The notes below the pieces were generated by a model. The model had not been told where the DNA came from. It did not search any database and worked only from the letters and a program-made list of their open reading frames with translations. A program made the translations under genes and the position numbers. Below, piece after piece: positions 6,794 through 15,008 of a stretch of 64,000 bases of DNA (positions are counted from its first letter, which is position 1; the number at the start of each line of letters is the position of its first letter). Origin of the DNA: Streptomyces sp. JHA26 (GTDB lineage Bacteria; Actinomycetota; Actinomycetes; Streptomycetales; Streptomycetaceae); NCBI RefSeq assembly GCF_002005565.1, contig NZ_BDJC01000008.1, positions 98,195-162,194 on the forward strand, written 5' to 3'.

Positions 6794-9580
6794 ATGAACG
6801 GAGAGACGACCGTACGTACGGCCGTGCGGATCCACGGTCACGACGGGCAACGGCGGGCGGTGGGGGAGCTGCTGGACGGGCTGGCCACCCGCGGAGGCCA
6901 CCTGGTGGTGACCGGGGAACCCGGGCTCGGCCGCACCACTCTCCTCCGGTGGGCCGCCCGCTCCTTCACGGCCGGTCCCGTCCTGCACCTCGACGCCCCG
7001 GCGGGCCGGTGCGCGCCCGCGCCGGCCGGGGAACTGCTCGCCGGCCTGCGGACCGCGGCGGGCGACGGCCCGCTGCTCGTGTGCGTGGACGACGCGCACC
7101 TGTGGGACCCGCCGGCCCGGGCCGCCCTGGGCCGTGCGGCCGAGCGCCTGCACCCGGCGGACCGGGTCGGCCTGCTCCTCTCCGTGGCCGGCCACCGCGC
7201 CGTCGACCCGGAGTTCGCCCACCTGCCCGCCGTACGCCTGGACCCGCTGACGCCGCCGCAGGCCGACGCCCTGCTCGACGACGCGACCGACGGCACCGCC
7301 GACCCGGCCGTGCGCGCCCAACTGCTGGCCGAGGCGGAGGGCAACCCGGGTCTGCTGCTCGCCCTGGTCCGCCGCCTGTCGCCCGCCGAACTGCGCGGGC
7401 ACCGGCCGCTGCCCCGACCACTGGCGGACGCCGGCACCCTGGAGGACGTGGCGGGCGCGGCCCTGACCGGGCTGCCGCCGGACGTACGGGACCTGCTGCT
7501 GACGGTGGCGGCGGCCGCCCGGGTGCCGGACGCCCCGGACGTCGACGCCGACCTCGTCCTGGACGCCGTACGGCACCTGCGGCCGGCCACCGCGCCCGCG
7601 CCGTGCCCGGAATCCGCGCCCGCGCCGTGCCCGGAATCCGTGCCCGGGCTCCTCGCGCTCTGCGAGGGCCGGTTCCGTTTCCACAGTCCGCTGGTCGGCC
7701 GCACCGTCCACGCCACCGCCGCACCGGACCGCCGTCACGCGGCCCACCGCGCGCTGGCCGACGTCCTGGAGGCCGCCGGGCAGCGGCTCCCCGCGCTGCT
7801 CCACCACGCCTGGTCCCTGGCCGGCGCCGGTCCCGCGCCGGCCCTCGCGGACCGGCTCGCGGCCCGGGCGGCCGACGAGTCCACCGCATCGCACCGGCTG
7901 CGCGCGACGGCGTACGCCCGGGCCGCCGACCTGTCGGCCGACGGCCCGGTCCGGGCGGAGCGGTACACGGCCGCGGCCGAGCAGGAACTGCTCGCCGGCC
8001 GGCCGGACCGCGCGCGTCCGCTGCTCACCACGGCGCGGGAGGGCGCCGCGCCCGCCGTGGTCCGGGGGCGGGCCGCGCTGGTGCGCGGGCTGACGGAACT
8101 GGGGGACGGCCCCGTCGGCGACGCGCACCAGTCCCTGCTGCTGGCCGCTTCCCTGCTCGCCGCCGAGGCCCCCGCCCAGGCCGCGACCGCGGCCCTGGCC
8201 GCCGCCGACGCGGCCTGGGCGGCCGGAGACCTGCCGGCGTGCCTGGCCACCCTCGGCCCGGAACCGCCTCCGCCCGACCGGATCGCCGGCCCCGACGTCG
8301 CCGGACAGCCGCGTGCGTCCGCCGCCGCCGCCCCGCACACCGATCCGGTGCGCGACCACCTCGTCGGCATGCGGGCGCTGCTCGAAGGACGGCTGGACCG
8401 CGCGGCGGCACCGCTCGGGCGGGTCGTGGAGCGGGCCGGCACCGGGGAGCGCCCCGAGGGCCCGCTGCGGGCGGCGGCGGCAGCGCTGCTGCTGGGCGAG
8501 GTGGACGTCGCCCGCCGGGCCGGGGCGCGGGCCCTCGCCGCCGCCCGCCACCTCGGGTCGGACGCGCTGGTCCCGCAGGCACTGGAGTACCTCGCCTACG
8601 CCGAACTGCGCGCGGGCCGGCACCCCCAGGCCCGCGCCCACGCCGAGGAGGGCCTGCGCACCGCGGCGCGGGCCGGGCAGCGCAACACGGCGGCCCACCA
8701 CCGGGCGGTGCTGGCCCTCGCGGCGTCGATCGAGGACGAGCCCGACGTCGTCGCCCGGCACGTGACGGCGGCGCTGGCCACCGCCCGGCGGCACGGACTG
8801 GCCCAGGCTGCCACCCTGGCGGAGTGGGCGGCGGCCCGCGCCGACCTCGGGCGCGGCCGTCCCTTCGACGCCGCCGACCGGCTCGGCCTCCTGGTCCTCC
8901 CCGGGCCCCGGCGCGGGCACTTCGCGGTGTGGCGGCTGGCCGTGCCCTGTTTCGTGGAGGCCGCCGTCCTCACCGGCCGGCACGAGGACGCCCGGACGCT
9001 CCTGACGGACTTCGCCGGCTGGGCGGCCTTCGGCGCCGACCCGCAGGCCGCCGCCCAACTGGCCCGCTGCCACGCCCTGCTGGCCCCGCCGGAGGACGCC
9101 GACGCGCTGTACGTGCGCGCGCTCGCCCGGCACGACGAGGCGGGCGGCGACTTCGAACGGGCCCGCACCGCCCTGCTGTACGGCAAGTGGCTGCGCCGGC
9201 GACGCCGGCCGCGCGAGGCCCGCGACCGTCTCGGCAGCGCGCTGGCCGGCTTCGAACGGTCCGGCGCCGGTGTCTGGGCCGAGCAGGCGCGCGACGAGCT
9301 GCGGGCGCTCGGGGCCGCCTCGCGCGGCTCCACGGGGACCGGCACGCTCACCCGGCTGACCCCGCAGCAGCTGCGCATCGCCCGGTACGTCGCCGGGGGC
9401 GCCACCAACCGGGAGGTCGCGCTGACCCTCGCGGTGAGCACCCGCACCGTCGACTACCACCTCCGCAAGGTGTTCGCGGCCCTCGGCGTACGGTCCCGGC
9501 TGGAGCTGGCGCGCGTGGTCGAACAGGCGGAGCAGGGGGAACAGGGGGAACGGGCCGAAAAGACCGGTGCACGACCCTAG
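6794..9580 (+). CDS. LAL-type LuxR-family regulator with AAA ATPase domain
   Basis: 928-residue large ATP-binding LuxR regulator. The N-terminal nucleotide-binding region has GEPGLGRTT (41-49) in the Walker A position, with Arg47 replacing the usual Lys, and an intact Walker B LLVCVDDAH (94-102). A long TPR-like helical middle follows. The C-terminal LuxR helix-turn-helix starts LTPQQLRIARYVAGGATNRE and includes STRTVDYHLRKVF. A 24-bp tandem duplication (7592-7639) inserts a second APAPCPES. ATG 6794 is chosen because the protein opens normally there, although only GGGA lies directly upstream. LAL proteins usually activate secondary-metabolite or carbohydrate genes; the target here is unknown. 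Confidence 0.9.
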   Translation: MNGETTVRTAVRIHGHDGQRRAVGELLDGLATRGGHLVVTGEPGLGRTTLLRWAARSFTAGPVLHLDAPAGRCAPAPAGELLAGLRTAAGDGPLLVCVDDAHLWDPPARAALGRAAERLHPADRVGLLLSVAGHRAVDPEFAHLPAVRLDPLTPPQADALLDDATDGTADPAVRAQLLAEAEGNPGLLLALVRRLSPAELRGHRPLPRPLADAGTLEDVAGAALTGLPPDVRDLLLTVAAAARVPDAPDVDADLVLDAVRHLRPATAPAPCPESAPAPCPESVPGLLALCEGRFRFHSPLVGRTVHATAAPDRRHAAHRALADVLEAAGQRLPALLHHAWSLAGAGPAPALADRLAARAADESTASHRLRATAYARAADLSADGPVRAERYTAAAEQELLAGRPDRARPLLTTAREGAAPAVVRGRAALVRGLTELGDGPVGDAHQSLLLAASLLAAEAPAQAATAALAAADAAWAAGDLPACLATLGPEPPPPDRIAGPDVAGQPRASAAAAPHTDPVRDHLVGMRALLEGRLDRAAAPLGRVVERAGTGERPEGPLRAAAAALLLGEVDVARRAGARALAAARHLGSDALVPQALEYLAYAELRAGRHPQARAHAEEGLRTAARAGQRNTAAHHRAVLALAASIEDEPDVVARHVTAALATARRHGLAQAATLAEWAAARADLGRGRPFDAADRLGLLVLPGPRRGHFAVWRLAVPCFVEAAVLTGRHEDARTLLTDFAGWAAFGADPQAAAQLARCHALLAPPEDADALYVRALARHDEAGGDFERARTALLYGKWLRRRRRPREARDRLGSALAGFERSGAGVWAEQARDELRALGAASRGSTGTGTLTRLTPQQLRIARYVAGGATNREVALTLAVSTRTVDYHLRKVFAALGVRSRLELARVVEQAEQGEQGERAEKTGARP
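7592..7639 (+). repeat. 24-bp in-frame tandem duplication inside the LAL gene
   Basis: Two identical 24-base units (7592-7615 and 7616-7639) encode APAPCPES twice in a Pro-rich linker. The reading frame is kept. Confidence 0.9.
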
Positions 9581-9696
9581 GGACCGACCAGACGGTATGT
9601 CATCCTTCGGGGCAGGACGAGTCAGGGGGCAGGCCGGGCGCGGGCGCACGCCCGCTGCGGGCCTCCTCCGTGAGCCCTGGCCTGGGGAGGACCGCG

Positions 9697-10962
9697 ATGC
9701 ACCACGCCGTACGGTCACGAGCAGCGATCCGCACCGCCGGACTGACGCCCGTTCCGCGCCCGCGGACACCGGGCGTCGCCTCGCTCATGGACGCCGACGC
9801 CCTGCGGGTCCTGCACCGGGCGGCCCGCGGGCTGCTCGACGACCTGCCGGGGCTGACCGACCGACTGGTGGCGCTGCTGCGCGAGCTGGAACCGGCGTAC
9901 CGCGCCGTCCTGGCGAAGGACCCCACCGCGACCTGGCAGGAGGCGCACCGCTCGCTGCGGCACAGCGTGACCTCGCTGCTCGATCCGCGGGGCTCCCGGG
10001 ACGCGGCCCGCCGCTGCTCCTGGCGGATCGGCGCCACCCGCGCCGAACAGGGACTGCCGCTGGACGCCCTGCTGCACGCCTTCCGCCTCGGCGGGTCCCT
10101 GGTGTGGCAGCGGCTGGTGGAGGAGACCTCCCGCACCGCGCCCGAGGACGTCCGGCTGCTGGTGCACGTGGCCGCCGACGTGTGGAACTTCGTCGACGAG
10201 CACTGCACGCTCGTCGCGGACGCCTACCGGCAGACCGAGTGGCAGCTGAGCCGGCGCCGCGAGAACCGGGCCCGGCTGCTCGCGGCCGGTCTGCTGGACG
10301 GCACCAGCCGCATCGCCGACCTGCCGGAGGCGGCACAGGCGCTGGACCTGCCGGAGCAGGGCCGGTACGTCGTCGTCGCCGTCGCCGGCGTGAACCCCGC
10401 CCGCGCCGCCGCCCGCGCCGCCGTCGTACCGGACGGGACCCGCGTCCACTGGCACACCGGGGCGGAGGTGGACTACGGCATCGTGCTGCTCGCCGCCGGG
10501 GACGGCGATCCGCCGGTGCCGGGCGACGTGGTCCCGGGACCGCGGATCGGCGTCGGCAGCCCCGTCGAGGGGCTGGCCGCCGTCGGCGAGGCCCGCGGAC
10601 ACGCCGACACCGCTCTCCGCATCTGCCCCGAGGACGGCGGCGTGGTCCGGCTGGCCGACCACCTCCCCGCCGCCCTGGTGGTGGCCGGCCCCGATCTCGG
10701 CCGGACCCTCGCCACCAGGGTGCTCGGCCCGCTGCTGCGGCTGGAGCCCGCCGACCGGGACGTCCTGCTGGACACCCTGACGACGTGGCTCGACTGCGAC
10801 GGCTCGGCGCAGCGGGCCGGTGAACGTCTCTACTGCCACCGCAACACCGTGCTCAACCGCCTGCGCCGCTGCGAACAACTGACCGGCCGCTCCCTGGCCC
10901 GCCCGGCCGACCTGGTCGAGATCACCCTCTCCCTGACCGCCCACCACCTCCTCCCGACCTGA
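9697..10962 (+). CDS. PucR/CdaR-family transcriptional regulator
   Basis: 421 residues. The C-terminal PucR-type helix-turn-helix is clear (DGSAQRAGERLYCHRNTVLN and following RLRRCEQLTG), preceded by a GGDEF-like sensor fold around residues 220-330. The N-terminal helical region (residues 30-190) matches the RsbR-N-like part of streptomycete PucR proteins. ATG 9697 follows GGGGAGG at a 6-base spacing. It sits upstream, in the same direction, of the five-gene amino-acid-type ABC importer, and PucR proteins often govern nitrogen or purine transport, so control of that operon is a reasonable inference. A 435-base repeat-rich spacer separates them. Confidence 0.88.
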   Translation: MHHAVRSRAAIRTAGLTPVPRPRTPGVASLMDADALRVLHRAARGLLDDLPGLTDRLVALLRELEPAYRAVLAKDPTATWQEAHRSLRHSVTSLLDPRGSRDAARRCSWRIGATRAEQGLPLDALLHAFRLGGSLVWQRLVEETSRTAPEDVRLLVHVAADVWNFVDEHCTLVADAYRQTEWQLSRRRENRARLLAAGLLDGTSRIADLPEAAQALDLPEQGRYVVVAVAGVNPARAAARAAVVPDGTRVHWHTGAEVDYGIVLLAAGDGDPPVPGDVVPGPRIGVGSPVEGLAAVGEARGHADTALRICPEDGGVVRLADHLPAALVVAGPDLGRTLATRVLGPLLRLEPADRDVLLDTLTTWLDCDGSAQRAGERLYCHRNTVLNRLRRCEQLTGRSLARPADLVEITLSLTAHHLLPT

Positions 10963-10969
10963 CCCCCAC

Positions 10970-11064
10970 CCCCCAGCTGTGGGCAGCCGCACAGCCCCGC
11001 GCCCTCCCCCCAGCCGCGGGCAGCCGCATCGTCCCGTGTCCCCCCAGCTGCGGGCAGTCGTGCC
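10970..11064. repeat. Three direct copies of a CCCCCAGCTGCGGGCAG-type repeat
   Basis: Copies at about 10970-10992, 11007-11029 and 11041-11064 share CCCCCAGCYGYGGGCAGYCG with a few changes. They start eight bases after the PucR stop codon. Confidence 0.75.
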
Positions 11065-11093
11065 TCCCCCAGTGCCTGAACGGCCTGGGAGGT

Positions 11094-11150
11094 ACCCCCA
11101 GGGCGATGGGGGTCCCCCCGCTCGAGCGAAGCCGAGAGTGGGGGAGGGTG
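11094..11150. repeat. Dispersed intergenic repeat with hairpins
   Basis: ACCCCCA (11094-11100) pairs with TGGGGGT (11107-11113). Next comes CCCCCCGCTCGAGCGAAGC and then GAGAGTGGGGGAG, a second imperfect stem. It resembles a repetitive element I remember from many Streptomyces genomes. A genome-wide copy count would confirm it. Confidence 0.55.
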
Positions 11151-11397
11151 GGCGCTGGGGGTACACCCCTCTGGGGAAGGCACCCCGTCAGCGCCGGGCC
11201 GCGCACCCCCGCCCCGCACCCACACCGGCCACCCACCCCACCCACACAGAGTGGGCATCCGCACAGACTCCCCGCCCCCCGACTGGGACACCGCAGCGAC
11301 CCACCCCGCACCCCCTGTACGCACCCCGCCCCCCGTGCTGTGGTGAGCGCCCCTTCCCCGTCACCGTGCCCTCCCGGCACGGTCCTCAGGAGCCGCG

Positions 11398-12180
11398 ATG
11401 CCCGCAGCACCACCGGACGGTGAGCCCGCGCTGCACGTCGAGAACCTCGACGTGACGTACGGCCGCGCCCTGTCCGCCCTCCGTTCCGTGTCCCTGACCG
11501 TCCCGCACGGCGGCGTCGTCGCACTGCTCGGTGCCAACGGCGCCGGCAAGACGACCCTGCTGCGCGCCGTGTCGGGCACCCTGCGCCTGCACCGCGGCGC
11601 GATCACGGCCGGCCGGGTCCGCCACGGCGACACGGCCCTCGACGGCCGCGACCCGGTCGCCGCCGTCCGCGCCGGCGTCGTGCAGGTGCCCGAGGGCAGG
11701 CGGGTGTTCGCCGGACTCACCGTCGACGAGAACCTGCGGGCCGGCGGCCTCGGCCTCTCCCGGCGCGCCCCGGCCCAGGTCCGCGAGGCCCGGGACCGCG
11801 TCTTCGCCCTCTTCCCGCGCCTCGCCGAACGCACCCGTCAGGCCGCGGGCCTGCTGTCCGGCGGCGAGCAGCAGATGCTGGCCATCGGACGCGCCCTGAT
11901 GGCGGCCCCCCGCCTGCTCCTCCTGGACGAGCCCTCCCTCGGGCTCGCCCCGCTCATGGTGGACCGGATCGCCGAGGTGGTCCGCGAGATCAACACCCAG
12001 GGCACCGCGGTCCTCCTGGTCGAGCAGAACGCCGGCATGGCGCTCTCCCTCGCGAGCCACGCCCACGTCCTGGAGGTCGGCGAGATCCGCCTGTCCGGCC
12101 CCGCCGCCGAACTCGCGCGCACCGACGCCGTACGCCGCCTCTACCTGGGCGAGACCGCCGACGACCAGGGGGCCGCGTGA
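11398..12180 (+). CDS. livF: LivF-type ABC transporter ATP-binding protein
   Basis: 260 residues. One of two ATPases energising a branched-chain amino-acid/amide-type importer at the inner face of the membrane. It has Walker A GANGAGKTT (45-53), signature LLSGGEQQML, Walker B LLLLDEPSLGLAP, and the switch LLVEQNA. The VPEGRRVFAGLTVDENL segment is typical of LivF. ATG 11398 follows AGGAG at a 6-base spacing. It is first in a five-gene operon with 4- to 8-base overlaps between genes. Substrates of this transporter class range from leucine to urea, short amides and aromatic acids, so the symbol denotes family, not proven substrate. Confidence 0.9.
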   Translation: MPAAPPDGEPALHVENLDVTYGRALSALRSVSLTVPHGGVVALLGANGAGKTTLLRAVSGTLRLHRGAITAGRVRHGDTALDGRDPVAAVRAGVVQVPEGRRVFAGLTVDENLRAGGLGLSRRAPAQVREARDRVFALFPRLAERTRQAAGLLSGGEQQMLAIGRALMAAPRLLLLDEPSLGLAPLMVDRIAEVVREINTQGTAVLLVEQNAGMALSLASHAHVLEVGEIRLSGPAAELARTDAVRRLYLGETADDQGAA

Positions 12181-12977
12181 CCACCCGTACCACCGCGCCC
12201 CCCGTGCTCGAGGTCCGCGGCGTGACCGTGCGCTTCGCCGGCCTCACCGCCCTCGACGACGTCTCCTTCACGGTCGCCCCGGGCACCGTGCACGCCGTCA
12301 TCGGACCCAACGGCGCCGGCAAGTCCACCTGCTTCAACGTCCTGTCGGGCCTGTACCGGCCCGCCGCCGGCACCGTACGGCTCGGCGACGCCGAACTGAC
12401 CCGGCTCGCCCCGCACCGGATCGCCGCCCTCGGCGTGGCCCGCACCTTCCAGAACATCGTCACCACCCAGGGCACCGTCGCCGACAACCTGATGCTCGGC
12501 CGTCACGCCCTGACCCGCGCCGGCTTCGCCGCCAGCGCCCTGCGCCTGCCGCGCGCCGTGCGCGAACAGCGCGAACACCTCGCCAAGGCCCGCGAGATCG
12601 CCGAACTCACCGGGATCGGGGCCCACTTCGACTCGCCCGTCGCCCTGCTCCCCTACGGCGACCGCAAGCGGGTCGAACTCGCCCGCGCCCTCTGCCTGGA
12701 GCCCCGTGTGCTGCTGCTCGACGAACCCGTGGCGGGCATGAACGCCGCCGAACGCGTGCGCATGACCGAGGTCGTCCGGGAGGTCCGCGCCGAACTCGGC
12801 CTCTCCGTCGTCCTGGTGGAGCACGACATGGGCCTGGTCATGCGGCTCGCCGACGACGTCACCGTCCTCGACTTCGGCAGGGCCATCGCCCACGGCACCC
12901 CGGACGAGGTCCGCCGCGACCCCGAGGTGCTGCGCGCCTACCTCGGCACCGGAACCACGGGGGAGGACGCGGCATGA
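12177..12977 (+). CDS. livG: LivG-type ABC transporter ATP-binding protein
   Basis: 266 residues, the second ATPase of the importer. Walker A is GPNGAGKST (43-51). The signature region reads ALLPYGDRKRVELARAL, the LPYG variant typical of LivG, and Walker B is VLLLDEPVAGMN. The switch histidine is in LVEHDMGLVM. GTG 12177 overlaps the livF stop by four bases (GTGA), so translation is coupled. Confidence 0.9.
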   Translation: MTTRTTAPPVLEVRGVTVRFAGLTALDDVSFTVAPGTVHAVIGPNGAGKSTCFNVLSGLYRPAAGTVRLGDAELTRLAPHRIAALGVARTFQNIVTTQGTVADNLMLGRHALTRAGFAASALRLPRAVREQREHLAKAREIAELTGIGAHFDSPVALLPYGDRKRVELARALCLEPRVLLLDEPVAGMNAAERVRMTEVVREVRAELGLSVVLVEHDMGLVMRLADDVTVLDFGRAIAHGTPDEVRRDPEVLRAYLGTGTTGEDAA

Positions 12978-13870
12978 ACGGTTTCCTCGACAACCTCCTC
13001 AACGGCCTGGCCCTCGGCTCGGTCTACGCCCTGATCGCGCTCGGCTTCGTCACCATCTTCAAGGCCTCCGGCGTCCTCAACTTCGCCCACGGCTCCCTGC
13101 TGCTGCTCGGCGGCTACCTCGTCGCCGTCCTCCACGACGACCTCGGCTTCGCCGGTGCGCTGGCCCTCGCCGTCGTCGTCACCGCCGCCGTGGCCGGCGC
13201 GCTCGACCGGCTGCTCCTCCAGCGCGGGGAGCAGGACGCCCACGGCGCCCACGTGCAGACCATCGTGACCATCGGCATCGACATCGTCCTGGTCACCGAC
13301 CTGGCCCGGCGCATCGGCGGCGACCTGCTGCCCCTCGGCGACCCCTGGGGCGACGCGGTGACCGACCTGGGTCCGGTGACCGTCGCCGACAGCCGCGTCG
13401 CCGCGATCCTGGTGTCCGCCGTGGCCATGGGCGGCGCCTTCGCCCTCTTCCGGTTCACCCCGTGGGGCCTCGCCCTGCGCGCGGCGGCCGAGGACGCCGA
13501 GGCCGCCGCCCTCATGGGCGTACGACTGACCCGGATCCGCACCGTCGCCTGGTGCCTGGCCGGCGGACTCGCCGCGCTCGCCGCGGTCTTCCTCGTCGCC
13601 TTCCCGGCGCCGGGCCTGGAGCGCACCACCGGGCAGATCGCCCTCAAGGCCTTCCCCGCCGCCATCCTCGGCGGCATGGCCTCCCCGGTCGGCGCCCTGG
13701 TCGGCAGCATGCTGATCGGCCTCACCGAGGCGTTCGTCGCCGGCTACCAGTCCGACCTGCACGTCCTCGGCGAGGGCTTCGGCGACGTCGCCCCGTACGC
13801 GGTGATGGTGCTGGTCCTCCTGGTCCGCCCGGCGGGACTGTTCGCGGCGAAGGGAGCGGCCCGTGTCTGA
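12974..13870 (+). CDS. livH: LivH-type ABC transporter permease
   Basis: 298-residue membrane permease with about eight hydrophobic segments. The opening LNGLALGSVYALIALGF and VLNFAHGSLLLLGGYL are hallmark LivH sequences. FPAAILGGMASPVGALVG near the C-terminus is the conserved cytoplasmic loop and coupling region. The start overlaps livG by four bases. Confidence 0.92.
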   Translation: MNGFLDNLLNGLALGSVYALIALGFVTIFKASGVLNFAHGSLLLLGGYLVAVLHDDLGFAGALALAVVVTAAVAGALDRLLLQRGEQDAHGAHVQTIVTIGIDIVLVTDLARRIGGDLLPLGDPWGDAVTDLGPVTVADSRVAAILVSAVAMGGAFALFRFTPWGLALRAAAEDAEAAALMGVRLTRIRTVAWCLAGGLAALAAVFLVAFPAPGLERTTGQIALKAFPAAILGGMASPVGALVGSMLIGLTEAFVAGYQSDLHVLGEGFGDVAPYAVMVLVLLVRPAGLFAAKGAARV

Positions 13871-15008
13871 CCTCCGCGAGGCGAACGGCCTCCTGCGGCG
13901 CGGTCCGCTGCTGCTGTCCGCCCTCCTCCTGTGCGCCCTGCCCTTCTACCTGGACGCCTTCTGGCTGCGCATCGGCCTGTTCTCGATGGCCGCCGCCATC
14001 GGTGCCGTGGGACTCGGCCTGCTCAGCGGCACCGCGGGACAGCTCTCCCTCGGCCACGCCTTCTTCCTCGCCGTCGGCGCCTACGGCTACGTGTGGCTGG
14101 CGGGCGAGCCCGGGCCGGGGCTGCCGCCGGCGCTCGCCGCGGTCCTCGCGGTCCTGCTCGCCGGGGCCGCGGGCGGACTGTTCAGTCCCGTCGCCGCCCG
14201 GGTGAAGGGCATCTACCTGGGCGTGGCCACCCTCGCCCTCGTCTTCCTCGGCCACCACGTCCTGCTCACCGCGGACTCCGTCACCGGCGGCTTCAACGGC
14301 CGCTCGGTGCCGCCGCTGGAGCTCGGCGGATTCACGTTCGCCGAGTCCGACCCGGAACTGACGGTCCTCGGCGTGCCGTTCGGGTCCGAGGAACGGCTCT
14401 GGTACCTGGGCCTCGCCCTGTTCGCCGTCACCTGGTTCACCGCGCGCGGGCTGCTGCGCGGACGCCCCGGGCGCGCCCTGGCGGCGCTGCGCGACAGCGA
14501 GACGGCGGCGTCCGTGATGGGCGTCCACGTGGCGGGGTACCGCTCGGCGGCGTTCGTCGTCTCCTCGATGTACGCGGGCCTCGCCGGCGTGCTGCTGGCG
14601 CTCTCCTTCCGCCGCGTCGTGCCCGACTACTTCTCCCTCGCCCTGTCCGTCGACTACCTCGCCATGATCGTCATCGGCGGCCTGGGATCCGTCGCCGGGG
14701 CCACCGCCGGGGCCGTCTTCGTCACCGCGCTGCCCCTGCTGATGACGCGCTACGCCGACCAGCTGCCCCTGGTGGCGACCCCCGGCTCCGGCGACGGCTC
14801 GATCGGGCCCACCGAGGCCGCCCGCTACCTCTACGGCGCGGCGATCGTCGTGATCCTCCTCTTCGCCCCCGACGGCCTGCACGGCCTGGCCCGCCGCGCC
14901 CGCGCCCGGCTGCGCCACAGGCCCCCGGTCACCGGACCTCCCGACCCCGGGGCCACGCCCCGGACCACCCCTGCCACCACCGCACGAGCCGAGGAGCACA
15001 CCCCGTGA
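13863..15008 (+). CDS. livM: LivM-type ABC transporter permease
   Basis: 381-residue permease partner of LivH. Family features are GTAGQLSLGHAFFLAVGAY (after the first segments) and IVIGGLGSVAGATAGAVF near the end. The C-terminal tail after residue 345 is a charged, Pro/Thr-rich cytoplasmic extension. The GTG start overlaps livH by eight bases. Confidence 0.92.
   Translation: MSDLREANGLLRRGPLLLSALLLCALPFYLDAFWLRIGLFSMAAAIGAVGLGLLSGTAGQLSLGHAFFLAVGAYGYVWLAGEPGPGLPPALAAVLAVLLAGAAGGLFSPVAARVKGIYLGVATLALVFLGHHVLLTADSVTGGFNGRSVPPLELGGFTFAESDPELTVLGVPFGSEERLWYLGLALFAVTWFTARGLLRGRPGRALAALRDSETAASVMGVHVAGYRSAAFVVSSMYAGLAGVLLALSFRRVVPDYFSLALSVDYLAMIVIGGLGSVAGATAGAVFVTALPLLMTRYADQLPLVATPGSGDGSIGPTEAARYLYGAAIVVILLFAPDGLHGLARRARARLRHRPPVTGPPDPGATPRTTPATTARAEEHTP

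Larger units (their letters stand above)
10963..11397. other. Repeat-rich spacer upstream of the ABC importer operon
   Basis: A 435-base region without a credible gene. It contains three copies of a CCCCCAGCTGCGGGCAGYCG-like word, a hairpin (ACCCCCA/TGGGGGT), and a block with GCTCGAGCGAAGCCGAGAG in a C-run/G-run context. I recall the last of these as common in Streptomyces intergenic regions. The last 60 bases carry AGGAG before livF. Confidence 0.6.

Noticed and set aside
6770..9769. Very long antisense open frame (999 codons) opposite the LAL gene
   Set aside because: It is a shadow created by high GC and lack of stop codons. Its composition is rich in Gly/Arg/Gln with no domain, while the plus frame encodes a clear LAL protein.
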